A DNA stretch of 64,000 nucleotides, from assembly GCF_014695575.1 (NCBI RefSeq), contig NZ_JACJOO010000048.1, forward strand, positions 62,001 to 126,000, in the 5' to 3' direction. The notes below the pieces were generated by a model. It saw only the letters and a list, made by a program, of their open reading frames with translations, had not been told where the DNA came from and made no database searches. The position numbers and the translations under genes were made by a program. Positions 51,461 through 61,000 of this stretch are shown here, in pieces; position 1 is the first letter of the stretch, and the number at the start of each line of letters is the position of its first letter. Source of the DNA: Leptolyngbya sp. FACHB-8. Its GTDB lineage: Bacteria > Cyanobacteriota > Cyanobacteriia > Elainellales > Elainellaceae.

Positions 51461-54400
51461 AATTTTGGAAAGCGAGTCTACTGGTTCAGTTGGTGGGGTA
51501 CTTCTCGTTGCTGTCGATTGCCACCATGAGTGTCGTGGCGATCGCTACCTATATCCGTGCCCGCGACTCTCTGCAACAGACCGTTGTCGATCGCTTGTTG
51601 GTGGCCGCTTCGCTGAAAGAACTCCAGCTCAACGAATGGATCGATAGTCAGCGCAAAGATACTCTGCTGATCAGCCAGCTTCCGGAGGTACGTTCTCGCG
51701 TTGCTGTTCTGTTGACAACGCCCCCGACAGATCCGCGATACAAGCAAGCCTACCAACAGCTGGACGACTATTTCAAAAACCTGAGAAGCATTAAACCTAG
51801 CCTGCGGAATGTGGTGATCACCTCCAACGGTGGCTTCGTAATTTTTACGACATCCCAGGATCAATCCATTGTGGGGCGCTATCGGCCCCTGGGCGAACCC
51901 ACTACATATTTCACTCGGGAAAGTGCTGCTCTGACGGTTCCGAACTTCTATTTGAAGTCTGGAGAATCGGCCATTACCTTTGGGACAAACCTGCGGGATT
52001 TGAACAATGTTCCTATGGGGGCCATCACCATTGATTTGGATCTGGATGCTATTGACACGCTAATTCGGGAAAATACCGGGTTAGGGCGAACGGCAGAAAC
52101 CTATCTAGTGGGCAAGTCAGGAACCAATAACGTCTTTATTTCACGCAGTGAGAAACAGGTTGATCAGAACGAGCAGACAGATGCGAGTCAGACACCGTCT
52201 CCCAATGCTTCAGCCCAGGATAACGAAACCGTTGACAGCCCCGGGGTGAAGACCATTGTTGACACCAAAAATGCTCAGGGCTTAGCCGGGATTACGCAAA
52301 ACTATGAAAACACCCCAGTGTTGGGGGTCTATCGCTGGTTAGCAAAGGCGAATCTGGCGATCGTCGTTGAGATTGAGCAGCAGGAAGCCTTCCTCCCGGC
52401 CCGTCGATTGGCTCGTGAAATTCTACAAATTGGGCTGAGCTTGTCAGGTTTGCTGCTGGTCGGGGTTTACTTGCTCTCCCGGCGGATTACGCAGCCGGTG
52501 TTGGCGATCGCCGATTCTGCCATCAAAATTGCCGATGGTAACCTGGATATTCGTGTTCCCGTGTTGACAGGGGATGAAATTGGGATTCTGTCTCAGGCGT
52601 TCAACAAGATGACGGAATACCTGAAGCACTCCAACGAGCAATTGTCTGATGCCAATCGCAACTTGGAAGCCCGCGTCACGGCTGCTACGGCTGATCTGCA
52701 AGACACGTTGGCTTATTTAGCCTCGGTCATTAACAACATGGCCGATGGCTTGTTAGTAACCGACGTAGACGGGAAGATTACCGAGTACAACTCAGCCCTG
52801 CTCAAAATGTTTGATTTGAAAGCGGCTGATATGCAAATTCAGAACCCAGAGAAGGTTTTGAGCCCAGCGTTAACTCAGCTCATTGCCAAATCTCATAGTC
52901 AACACAATCATGTTTTAACGGTGGAAGTGCCTCTTGCAGACGGGCGAGTTGCGAAAGCATCTGCAACGGCGATTTTGAAGGATGCAGCCGACGATGGCGA
53001 TCCTTCAACCGATGAGGCTGGGGCAGACTATATTGGCACCGTGATTCTGCTGCAGGACATTACAAAGGAAAAAGAAGTCGATCAGATGAAGACCGACTTT
53101 ATTTCCACGGTGTCCCACGAGTTGCGTACACCGTTGACCTCGGTACTCGGCTTTGCCAAAGTTATCAAGAAAAAGCTTCAGGAGAGTGTCTTACCCCTGG
53201 TGCAAACTGATGATAAAAAGGTGCAACGCACAGTACGCCAGGTTAACGAAAATATCGACATCATCGTGTCCGAAGGGGAACGGCTCACCAACCTAATTAA
53301 CGACCTGCTTGATATCGCCAAAATGGAAGCGGGCCGGGTGGATTGGAACATGCAGCCGATGCAGGTGAATGAGCTGATTGCTCGGGCCGTGACTGCGACA
53401 TCCTCTTTGTTTGAGCAGAAGCAATTGACCCTGGAGCAGGATCTGGAGCCTGATTTGCCAGTGGTGGAGGGCGATCGCGATCGCCTCCTCCAGGTCGTGA
53501 TCAACTTGCTCTCCAACGCCGTCAAGTTTACGGATGAGGGTTCCGTTATCTGCCGAACCCGTGCTGATCAGCAGTTCGTGACCGTCAGCATTGTCGATAA
53601 CGGCATCGGCATTGCGGAGGATGACCACCCCAAGGTCTTCGAGAAGTTCAAGCAGGTGGGCGATACCCTGACGGATAAGCCAAAGGGCACCGGGTTGGGG
53701 CTACCCATTTGTAAACAAATTGTGGAACACCACGGGGGCACCATCTGGGTAGAAAGCGAATTGGGCCACGGTAGCACCTTCTCCTTTACCTTGCCGATTT
53801 CGGTTTCCGTCGAGGAGCCATCCCATCCGATGGATATGGATGCCTTGCTAAAGCGGGTGACCCAACACGTTGGTATCGTGACCCCTGCTCCCATTTCCCC
53901 AGACCAGAAGCATGTTCTGGTGGTGGATGATGACGCCAATATCCGTAGGCTGCTGCGGCAGGAGTTGGAGGCCCAGGGCTATCTGGTGACGGAGGCTACG
54001 AATGGAGTGGAGGCGATCGCCCAGATCAAGCAAGTCTCTCCTGATCTGATCATCACAGATGTACTCATGCCGGAACTGAACGGCTTGGACATGGCTAGCC
54101 TGATTAAGAGGGATACCAAAACGATGGATATCCCCATCATCATTGTGTCTATTGCGGAGGACCAGGAACAGGGTTTTCGAATTGGGGTGGATCGCTACTT
54201 CACCAAGCCAATCGACAGTGAAGCGGTGCTAGATGCAGTCGGTCAGTTAATAACCCGGGCCGCAACTCGCAAAACGGTACTGATCATCGATGACGATGCG
54301 GCAACGGTAAAGCGGCTAGCTGACCTGATGCGAACGCGCAGCTTCGATGTCACTGAAACTTACAGTCTGCCCGAATTTACAGAACGAGCTCGGGCGATGA

Positions 54401-54549
54401 AACCTGACATGGTGTTAGCTAATGCCAGCTATGCCAACCGCCAGGAGGTATTTAAGACCCTGCGTTTTGAGGAAGGCTTGGAGGATGTTTGCTTTTTTCT
54501 CCTGGCCGATCAACAGGACGCATCCGTTTCGATTTCTGCTACTGAGTAA
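51457..54549 (+). CDS. dCache-HAMP-PAS hybrid histidine kinase with two receivers
   Basis: The product is 1030 residues. A membrane helix (7-30), a periplasmic dCache-like domain (about 40-320) and a second helix (about 325-345) lead into HAMP (345-400) and PAS (about 415-535). HisKA has His554 in SHELRTPLTS; HATPase follows (NLLSNAVKF; GTGLGLPICKQ). Receiver 1 has Asp868 (LIITDVLMPELNG). The last receiver keeps the acidic pocket (IDDDA) but has Asn989 where the phospho-Asp should be, so it is probably a pseudo-receiver. A Ser/Thr/Asn-rich insert (about 235-265) lies inside the sensor domain. Overlap with the upstream binding-protein gene implies a shared sensing job. Confidence 0.92.
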   Translation: MKFWKASLLVQLVGYFSLLSIATMSVVAIATYIRARDSLQQTVVDRLLVAASLKELQLNEWIDSQRKDTLLISQLPEVRSRVAVLLTTPPTDPRYKQAYQQLDDYFKNLRSIKPSLRNVVITSNGGFVIFTTSQDQSIVGRYRPLGEPTTYFTRESAALTVPNFYLKSGESAITFGTNLRDLNNVPMGAITIDLDLDAIDTLIRENTGLGRTAETYLVGKSGTNNVFISRSEKQVDQNEQTDASQTPSPNASAQDNETVDSPGVKTIVDTKNAQGLAGITQNYENTPVLGVYRWLAKANLAIVVEIEQQEAFLPARRLAREILQIGLSLSGLLLVGVYLLSRRITQPVLAIADSAIKIADGNLDIRVPVLTGDEIGILSQAFNKMTEYLKHSNEQLSDANRNLEARVTAATADLQDTLAYLASVINNMADGLLVTDVDGKITEYNSALLKMFDLKAADMQIQNPEKVLSPALTQLIAKSHSQHNHVLTVEVPLADGRVAKASATAILKDAADDGDPSTDEAGADYIGTVILLQDITKEKEVDQMKTDFISTVSHELRTPLTSVLGFAKVIKKKLQESVLPLVQTDDKKVQRTVRQVNENIDIIVSEGERLTNLINDLLDIAKMEAGRVDWNMQPMQVNELIARAVTATSSLFEQKQLTLEQDLEPDLPVVEGDRDRLLQVVINLLSNAVKFTDEGSVICRTRADQQFVTVSIVDNGIGIAEDDHPKVFEKFKQVGDTLTDKPKGTGLGLPICKQIVEHHGGTIWVESELGHGSTFSFTLPISVSVEEPSHPMDMDALLKRVTQHVGIVTPAPISPDQKHVLVVDDDANIRRLLRQELEAQGYLVTEATNGVEAIAQIKQVSPDLIITDVLMPELNGLDMASLIKRDTKTMDIPIIIVSIAEDQEQGFRIGVDRYFTKPIDSEAVLDAVGQLITRAATRKTVLIIDDDAATVKRLADLMRTRSFDVTETYSLPEFTERARAMKPDMVLANASYANRQEVFKTLRFEEGLEDVCFFLLADQQDASVSISATE

Positions 54550-54558
54550 AGGATTTCT

Positions 54559-54939
54559 ATGGCTCAAAAGATTTTGATTGTTGATGACGAACCTCATATT
54601 CGCCTTCTCCTGGAGCAAACTCTAGAGGAATTGGAAGATGAAGGTATCGAATTATTAACGGCATCCAATGGAGAAGAAGCTCTGGCCATTATTCAAGAAG
54701 AACGGCCCGAACTGGTCTTTTTAGATGTGATGATGCCCAAAATGAATGGATACGATGTGTGCAAAGCTGTCAAAAATGATGCAGAGCTTCAAAATATTTA
54801 CATTGTCATGCTGACGGCGAAAGGGCAGGAAATTGACCGTCAGAAAGGTGATGTCGTAGGAGCCAATGTCTATATGACCAAGCCCTTTGACCCTGATGAA
54901 ATTTTGGAGAAGTCTCAGGCCGTACTGGGTCTCACCTGA
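54559..54939 (+). CDS. Receiver-only response regulator
   Basis: The product is 126 residues, a stand-alone CheY-like receiver: acidic pair Asp9-Asp10, phospho-acceptor Asp56 in VFLDVMMPKMNG, and the conserved Thr/Lys (MLTAKG; TKPFDPDE). It starts nine bases after the hybrid kinase stop, so it is the likely phosphorelay target or shuttle. It has no DNA-binding domain; output must go through protein contacts, possibly with the GAF protein encoded next. A stronger AT content at its 5' end than the kinase gene is noted. Confidence 0.94.
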   Translation: MAQKILIVDDEPHIRLLLEQTLEELEDEGIELLTASNGEEALAIIQEERPELVFLDVMMPKMNGYDVCKAVKNDAELQNIYIVMLTAKGQEIDRQKGDVVGANVYMTKPFDPDEILEKSQAVLGLT

Positions 54940-54954
54940 TAAGAATTGAGCACT

Positions 54955-55911
54955 ATGGCAAAAATTACGCTCAAGCGACTGATTCAAAGGGACCTCTCGG
55001 CTCTGTTAAATCCGGTATTGCAATTAGCTGATGCACCGATCGGGATTTATGACCAGGAGGGTAACTGGCTGAGTGGAGCTCGAGAGTCCGAGGGGGAGCG
55101 GTTTCCCGTTGAGGTGCAGGATGAGGTGTTGGGGTGGGTCAGCGGGTCTCCTGCTGCGAAGCAGGTGGCTCAACTGCTGACGGCCTTGGCGATCCAAGCC
55201 GTGGAGCGGCGATCGCTTGCCACTGAAGCCCTGGAGAAGTACCGAGAAATCAACCTGCTCTATAGCATTGCTGAGAAACTCACCAGTTGCCGTGAAGTAG
55301 ACGAAGTGGTGAAGCTGGCTCTGGCAGAAGCGCATCGTCTGATCCGGGGTAGCAGTGCAGCCCTGTTCCTACTAGATGCCAAAACCCAGACCCTGAAGCT
55401 GATCTCCGTTTCGGGTCAATCAGACGTTGTGGAGCCTGTGCTAAAACCCGGTCAAGGAATTACGGGTTACGTTGCTGCTTCTAAAAAGCCTGAAATTGTG
55501 AATGATGTACTGGCTGATCCCCGCTTTGAGGCAAAAGAGACGGGTATCCGTGCCCTGCTCTGTGCGCCCATGCAGGCTCAAGAAAAAGTGATTGGCCTGA
55601 TCAGTATTTACAATGATGAGCTGGGTAACTATCGAGCAGAGGAGCTAAAACTGTTGACGGCGATCGCCCTTCAAGCTGCTCCTGCACTGGAAAGTGCTCT
55701 TTTTCTCCAGCAAGAAATGGAAGCGGCTCGCAAGCGGGAGGCTGAGCTGCAGGAGAAGCTTCAGGAATTGCGCATTGAGATTGACCAGGCCAAGCGCGAT
55801 CGCCAGGTGGCCGAAATTACAGAAAGCGACTTTTTCCAATCCCTCAAAAAGAAGGCAGAATTGATGCGAAAGCGGGTAGACTCCTCCAAGGAGCCTCCGT
55901 CCTTAATTTAA
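54955..55911 (+). CDS. GAF-domain protein with C-terminal coiled coil
   Basis: From ATG 54955 the protein is 318 residues; a TTG at 54946 is also possible. The N-terminal 90 residues look like a degenerate sensor module (LADAPIGIYDQEGNWLSG). A GAF domain occupies about 100-240 (LYSIAEKLTSCREVDEVVKL; GQGITGYVAASKKPEIVNDV; PMQAQEKVIGLISIYN). A long coiled coil follows (about 235-290), with a basic C-terminus. No catalytic output or chromophore Cys is evident. It starts 15 bases after the receiver gene, so it is probably the fourth gene of the operon and may be an effector or scaffold. Confidence 0.85.
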   Translation: MAKITLKRLIQRDLSALLNPVLQLADAPIGIYDQEGNWLSGARESEGERFPVEVQDEVLGWVSGSPAAKQVAQLLTALAIQAVERRSLATEALEKYREINLLYSIAEKLTSCREVDEVVKLALAEAHRLIRGSSAALFLLDAKTQTLKLISVSGQSDVVEPVLKPGQGITGYVAASKKPEIVNDVLADPRFEAKETGIRALLCAPMQAQEKVIGLISIYNDELGNYRAEELKLLTAIALQAAPALESALFLQQEMEAARKREAELQEKLQELRIEIDQAKRDRQVAEITESDFFQSLKKKAELMRKRVDSSKEPPSLI

Positions 55912-56132
55912 GTTTATATAGCTGAAAATTAGGATGGTAGTTGGCGCTTCGGATGAAAGCGTCATTGCTTTCAGCAACAAGGGTGCAGACGACGACACAA
56001 ACCATCGGGGAATCGATACAAGAAGCCGTACGTCTACCTGTTTTCTTTCATGAAAATTTTCTTCTATAAACAACTAAAGCTCTGTCTAAAGTTGTGTGTC
56101 AGAATCATTACAGCACGCACGATTGAGTAGCC

Positions 56133-58304
56133 ATGCTGGGAACTCTGCTGGCCGGGCGCTACAAAATTATTACTATTCTGGGGGCCGGAGGCTTCGGGCA
56201 GACCTATTTGGCCGAAGACACTCAGGAATCCCGACGTTGTGTTGTCAAACAATTTCAACCTGCCCTTCACGATAATCAATTTCTGGACGTAGCCCGGCGG
56301 CTGTTCCATACAGAGGCTCAGACCCTCAAGCGCCTGGGCAAACATGATCAGATTCCCGAACTCTATGATTTCTTCGAAGAGAATGAAGAGTTTTACCTGG
56401 TGCAGGAATATATTGCAGGGCACTCTCTAGCGAGTGAGCTGTCGCGACAGCACCGGCTGCCAGAAAATGGGGCGATCGCTCTCCTCCGTGACGTGCTAGA
56501 GGTTCTGCAATTCGTCCATCAGCACCAGGTCATCCACCGAGATATCAAACCGGGCAACCTGATTCGGCGGGAGCATGACGGCAAAATTGTCCTCATTGAT
56601 TTTGGTGCTGTTAAGGAAATCGGCACGCAACTGTCTACCAGTATGGGCGGGATGACCAGCTTTACCGTGGGTATTGGTACCCAGGGCTATACTCCCAGCG
56701 AACAGTTGATGGGGCGGCCCCGGTTCTCCAGTGATATTTACGCCCTGGGCATGACAGCGGTACAGGCCGTGACTGGGCTTTCCCCATCCCAACTGCCTGA
56801 TGACCCCGATACATTAGAAATTCAATGGAAAGATAAGGCCCTCATCAGCCCTAGTTTCGAGTTTGTCCTCGATCGCATGGTGCGCTATGACCACACCCAG
56901 CGTTATCCCAATGTGGATGATGTTCTGAATGCGCTGGATAAACTGGCTGAATTGCCTACGAATCTGACGGAAGTGCCCCGAGATCTGCTGCTGCCAGAGT
57001 CTTTGCGGGGTCGCGACTACACCATGCCATTGCCGCCTGAAAGTTGGCGGCAGATGGTTGTGGCCGGGGCTAAGGCGATCGCGATCGCGGCCGTTTCGGT
57101 CAGTGGTCTGCTACTGGGTATGCGCCAACTGGGTTGGATGGAGCCGTTAGAAGTCGGCGTATTTGATCAAATGACCCGGTTCCAACCCACGCCCGAGCCT
57201 GATCCACGCCTATTGGTTGTCGAAATTACCGAGGAAGATCTACGGGCCCTGAAACGGGCAACGCCATCTGATCAGACTCTAGCCAATACCATTAAGACGC
57301 TCCAGGCTTCAAAGCCCCAAGTCATCGGGTTAGATTTGTTGCGGGATCTCCCTCAAGAACCGGGTCAGGCTGAGCTATTAAAACAGCTGAAGGCGAATAA
57401 CGTCATTGCTATTACCAAACTGGGCGATACCGAAGCGGATCAAATTCCACCGCCCCCTCAAACTCCACCTGAGCAGGTCGGGTTCAACGACTTTCCCATC
57501 GATGCTGACAAGGTCATTCGACGTAACCTACTTTTTGCCTCAACGGCTGATCAAAACTATTTTTCGTTTGCTACCCGATTGGCTCTGAAATACCTAGCGG
57601 CCCAAGGCATTGAGCCACAGCCGCTTAGCTCAGAAGATCCTTATCAAATTAAACTGGGGCAAGCTCAGTTAACGCCCTTGAACTCCACCTCCGGGGGTTA
57701 TCAGAATTTAGACGATCGCGGTTATCAAATTTTGCTGCGCTATCGTCAGGCTGGCAGCCCGGCTCGTATGGTGAGGCTGACGGATGTCTTGGATGGCAAA
57801 GTTCAACCCGATTGGGTACAGGGCAAGATTGTACTCATCGGTACTACCGCCCCTAGTGCTAAAGATTTGTTCTACACGCCCTACAGCGCGGGGGAGCAGG
57901 AAGAACACCAGATGGCCGGGGTGGTTGTCCACGCTCAGATGACGAGCCAATTGCTCAGTGCGGCTTTGGGGGAGCAGCCTCTATTCTGGTATTTCCCGGA
58001 CTGGGCAGAGGGGCTCTGGATCGTGGGTTGGGCCGTGGTCGGTGGCGTGCTGGGTTGGTTTGTTCGCAACCCCTTGCTGTTAGCGGGTAATACAGGCCTC
58101 TGGCTCCTGGTGATTGTTGGCGGTGGGTTTGTGCTGTTTACCCATGGTGGCTGGGTTCCCGTGGTGGCTCCGGCGATCGCTTTTTTCCTCACAGATGGAG
58201 GTGTCGCTGGATTCCGCATTCTCCGCCACTATCGCCGTCATAGTTTGCCTGTTCTCTGGCCAAAAATTGAAGCCGACCAGTTGACACGTACCCTGCCGAA
58301 GTAG
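56133..58304 (+). CDS. Serine/threonine kinase with C-terminal CHASE2 sensor
   Basis: The product is 723 residues. The kinase (about 8-270) has GAGGFGQTYLAED, HRDIKPGN at about 135-142 and DFGAVKE. A helix (about 310-328) leads to an extracytoplasmic CHASE2 domain (about 335-610: VFDQMTRFQPTPEPDPRLLVVEI; GFNDFPIDADKVIRRNLLF; GKIVLIGTTAPSAKDLFYTPY). Three more C-terminal helices (about 620-690) return to the membrane. CHASE2 domains sense unknown extracellular signals. The usual order (sensor first) is reversed, which is known among cyanobacterial kinases. It is transcribed separately from the preceding operon. Confidence 0.92.
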   Translation: MLGTLLAGRYKIITILGAGGFGQTYLAEDTQESRRCVVKQFQPALHDNQFLDVARRLFHTEAQTLKRLGKHDQIPELYDFFEENEEFYLVQEYIAGHSLASELSRQHRLPENGAIALLRDVLEVLQFVHQHQVIHRDIKPGNLIRREHDGKIVLIDFGAVKEIGTQLSTSMGGMTSFTVGIGTQGYTPSEQLMGRPRFSSDIYALGMTAVQAVTGLSPSQLPDDPDTLEIQWKDKALISPSFEFVLDRMVRYDHTQRYPNVDDVLNALDKLAELPTNLTEVPRDLLLPESLRGRDYTMPLPPESWRQMVVAGAKAIAIAAVSVSGLLLGMRQLGWMEPLEVGVFDQMTRFQPTPEPDPRLLVVEITEEDLRALKRATPSDQTLANTIKTLQASKPQVIGLDLLRDLPQEPGQAELLKQLKANNVIAITKLGDTEADQIPPPPQTPPEQVGFNDFPIDADKVIRRNLLFASTADQNYFSFATRLALKYLAAQGIEPQPLSSEDPYQIKLGQAQLTPLNSTSGGYQNLDDRGYQILLRYRQAGSPARMVRLTDVLDGKVQPDWVQGKIVLIGTTAPSAKDLFYTPYSAGEQEEHQMAGVVVHAQMTSQLLSAALGEQPLFWYFPDWAEGLWIVGWAVVGGVLGWFVRNPLLLAGNTGLWLLVIVGGGFVLFTHGGWVPVVAPAIAFFLTDGGVAGFRILRHYRRHSLPVLWPKIEADQLTRTLPK

Positions 58305-58337
58305 GACAAATGTTCTAAGTGCTTTCGTGCTGATCTA

Positions 58338-59693
58338 TTGGCTCGTTCTTTCACCCCTTCGATCTATCCCGTGGATTCTAAGACCCAGGTTTCTGCAACT
58401 CGTTCCACGGCTGATGTGCTGCCCGGTATTCGCTTGAATCGGCAGCAGAAAAAGGCGTTGAAGGCAATGGAGGGGTTCGTTCAGAGCCGAGAAAAGCTGT
58501 TTTTGCTGACGGGTTATGCAGGGACGGGCAAAACTACGCTGCTGCAAGCCCTCATCAAAAAGATGCGGAAGCAGGGCGATCGCCGCCGCATTGTTTTCAC
58601 GGCCTTCAGTAACAAAGCGACCAAAGTGTTGCAGAACATGGCCGAGTCTTGGGAACTCAGCATCGACTGCATGACCTGTTGCAAGTTGTTGGGTTTGCGG
58701 CCTGACATTGACCAAACTACCGGCAAGCAGGTCTTTCAGCCAGATCGAGACAGCGAGAACCTGATCGAGTCCTACCAACTGGTGGTAGTGGACGAAGCCT
58801 CGATGATCAACGCCGAACTGTGGCAACTGCTAAACCTGGCCGTGATGGATCTTCTCAGTAAAACTCAATTACTCTTTGTCGGAGATATCGCCCAGTTGCC
58901 TCCTATTGGGGAGCCCGAATCTCCGGTCTTCAATGAGATTCATGAGCGGGTTGATCTAACGGAGGTCGTGCGGTATGGAGGTGCGATCGCCCTGCTGGCT
59001 GAATCTATCCGTAATAACCTGCTGCAACGGGATTTGCCCCAGTTTGAGACGGATGTGAATGGCGATCGCACCGAGGGTGTCATCGTTTGCCAACGCTACG
59101 CCTGGGAAAAGTTGATGATCCGTGCTTTTCAAAGCGATGCGTGCAAAGCCGATCCGGATCATGTTCGTGCTCTGGCTTACACCAACCGCCGCGTTGATTA
59201 CCTCAATCAGCAAATTCGGCGTGCGATCTACGGTGCAGGAACCCCTCGCTTTGTAGAGGGCGAACGTCTGGTTGCCAACACCCCCTATTTGTGGGGTGAG
59301 AGCGTCATTCTGCAAACTTCTAGCGAATGTGAAGTGCTGGAGGTCACCACTGCCCAGCATGGCCCCTGGCAGGTCTGGGTGCTCCAGGTGCTGACAGATG
59401 AAGGTAAACGCCGCACCGTCAATACCCTCCATGAAAGTAGCCTGGGCGAGTTTCAGCGGCTTCTCGGCCTCTATGCTCAGGAAAAACGTTGGGGCGAATT
59501 TTGGGACCTGAAAGGCCTTTTTGCGGACTTAAATTATGCCTACTGCCTGACCATCCACAAATCTCAGGGCTCTACGTTTCAAAATGTCTTTGTCGATGTG
59601 CCCAACGCATTGATCAACCAGAATATCCGCGAGCGCAATCAGTTACTCTATGTTGCCGTTACGCGTGCTGCTCGAAGGCTCTTCATTTATTGA
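58338..59693 (+). CDS. RecD/Dda-like superfamily 1 DNA helicase
   Basis: The product is 451 residues from TTG 58338. Helicase motifs: Q-motif-like LNRQQKKALKAM, Walker A GYAGTGKTT (59-67), motif Ia VFTAFSNKAT, Walker B VVVDEASMIN, motif III LLFVGDIAQLPPIG, and C-terminal TIHKSQGSTFQNVFVDV and YVAVTRAARRL. This compact form, without the RecD N-terminal region, is like phage T4 Dda and stand-alone bacterial RecD-like helicases; it probably moves 5' to 3'. It starts 33 bases after the kinase stop. Exact role is unknown. Confidence 0.88.
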   Translation: MARSFTPSIYPVDSKTQVSATRSTADVLPGIRLNRQQKKALKAMEGFVQSREKLFLLTGYAGTGKTTLLQALIKKMRKQGDRRRIVFTAFSNKATKVLQNMAESWELSIDCMTCCKLLGLRPDIDQTTGKQVFQPDRDSENLIESYQLVVVDEASMINAELWQLLNLAVMDLLSKTQLLFVGDIAQLPPIGEPESPVFNEIHERVDLTEVVRYGGAIALLAESIRNNLLQRDLPQFETDVNGDRTEGVIVCQRYAWEKLMIRAFQSDACKADPDHVRALAYTNRRVDYLNQQIRRAIYGAGTPRFVEGERLVANTPYLWGESVILQTSSECEVLEVTTAQHGPWQVWVLQVLTDEGKRRTVNTLHESSLGEFQRLLGLYAQEKRWGEFWDLKGLFADLNYAYCLTIHKSQGSTFQNVFVDVPNALINQNIRERNQLLYVAVTRAARRLFIY

Positions 59694-59825
59694 TGAGTTT
59701 CATAGGCTTAGTTCGTTCGTATCGCGTCTGTCCTGCACACTCCATCCGGACTGAACAAATGGATAGATACCTATCTCGGCTCTTCCCGCTACACTGAAAA
59801 ACGTAAAGCAATATTACGAAGCTCT

Positions 59826-60767
59826 GTGCAGACTATCACGCTAACGGGTGGCCCCACCGTTCCGGCTCTGGGAATTGGAACCTGGGCCTGGGGTGACAAG
59901 TTTTTCTGGAGTTACGGCAAGGATTACGACACCGAGAGCCTGAGGCAGGCTTTTCGGGGAGCGATCGCCGCTGGAGTAACTTTTTTCGATACCGCCGAAA
60001 TTTATGGTCTGGGTGAATCAGAGCGGTTACTGGGGCAATTCATGCAGGAAACGGATCAACCTGTACAAATTGCGACCAAGTATTTCCCGCTGCCTTGGCG
60101 GTTTGTGGGAGGTGCTGTGGCGGACGCCCTGACCGCTAGTTTGAAGCGGTTACAGGTGGCGAGCGTGGCGTTGTATCAGGTCCACTGGCCCTTTGACTTT
60201 TTTATGGGGCAACAGACCTTGATGGATGCTCTGGCGGATGAGGTTAAGCAAGGGCGCATCCAATCCATCGGGGTGAGCAATTATTCATCGGAACAAATGC
60301 AACGGGCGCATGACGCGCTTGCGAAACGAGGAGTGCCTTTGGCCGTCAATCAGATGCAATACTCGCTGCTGGCGCGGCAGATTGAGCGCAATGGGGTGAT
60401 GCAGGCGGCGCGCGATCGCCAAATCACCATTCTGGCTTACAGCCCCCTGGCCCAGGGTTTGCTCACCGGCAAATACACAGCCGAAACCTACACTCCACCG
60501 ATGGGTGCCCGTCGTCTTGATCCTCGCTTTAGTCCGGATGGTTTACGTAAGTTGGCTCCGCTCATCGATACCCTGAAGCAAATTGCTGATCAGCGTGGCA
60601 AAACCCCTGCCCAAGTCTCTCTGAACTGGCTCATTGCTCAAGGGAATGTGATTCCCATTCCGGGAGCTAAAACGATCGCCCAGGCTGAGCAGAATGCAGG
60701 GGCTCTAGGGTGGTCTCTATCTTCCGACGAGGTCGCCCAAATTGCTGCCGCAACGGAGCAAGTGTAG
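59826..60767 (+). CDS. Aldo/keto reductase
   Basis: The product is 313 residues from GTG 59826. The catalytic tetrad is present: Asp55 (FFDTAEIY), Tyr60, Lys85 (IATKYFP), His120 (YQVHWP). The NADPH-binding C-terminal IPGAKTIAQAEQNAGAL is also visible. The GTWAWGDKFFWSYG start matches plant and cyanobacterial AKRs related to pyridoxal reductase. Substrate is not inferable. It is a single gene followed by a palindrome with AGGACTG ends. Confidence 0.9.
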   Translation: MQTITLTGGPTVPALGIGTWAWGDKFFWSYGKDYDTESLRQAFRGAIAAGVTFFDTAEIYGLGESERLLGQFMQETDQPVQIATKYFPLPWRFVGGAVADALTASLKRLQVASVALYQVHWPFDFFMGQQTLMDALADEVKQGRIQSIGVSNYSSEQMQRAHDALAKRGVPLAVNQMQYSLLARQIERNGVMQAARDRQITILAYSPLAQGLLTGKYTAETYTPPMGARRLDPRFSPDGLRKLAPLIDTLKQIADQRGKTPAQVSLNWLIAQGNVIPIPGAKTIAQAEQNAGALGWSLSSDEVAQIAAATEQV

Positions 60768-60804
60768 AGCATTGATGTTAGGTGTGCAGGCATCTAACAA
60801 AGTT

Positions 60805-60859
60805 AGGACTGGCGTATTTTTATGGTGAGCTTCGCCCACTATAAAAATGCGTCAGTCCT
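60805..60859. repeat. 55-bp palindrome with AGGACTG ends and GCGAAGC core
   Basis: 26-base arms (AGGACTGGCGTATTTTTATG...) with a few mismatches surround TTC; on the minus strand the centre reads GGCGAAGC. The ends match 22949-23017 while the inner arms differ in sequence and length. Confidence 0.82.
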
Positions 60860-61000
60860 AAAACTAATGCCAGGTAGGACATTTAACGCTCTGTAAATCT
60901 TCCTTGCTATTTGGAGCCTTTTATACTTTGGATGCACCATAACCCCTGGTTGAATGTGGTTTGATCAAAACGATCCCTCTTGGGGTGCTCTGGACGTGTT

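Noticed and set aside
879-60859. Palindromes considered as a CRISPR array or as ordinary terminators
   Set aside because: They are single, dispersed and of different sequence, so not CRISPR. Most lack T-tracts on both strands, unlike the real terminators at 9652, 12523, 15885, 25324 and 37772.
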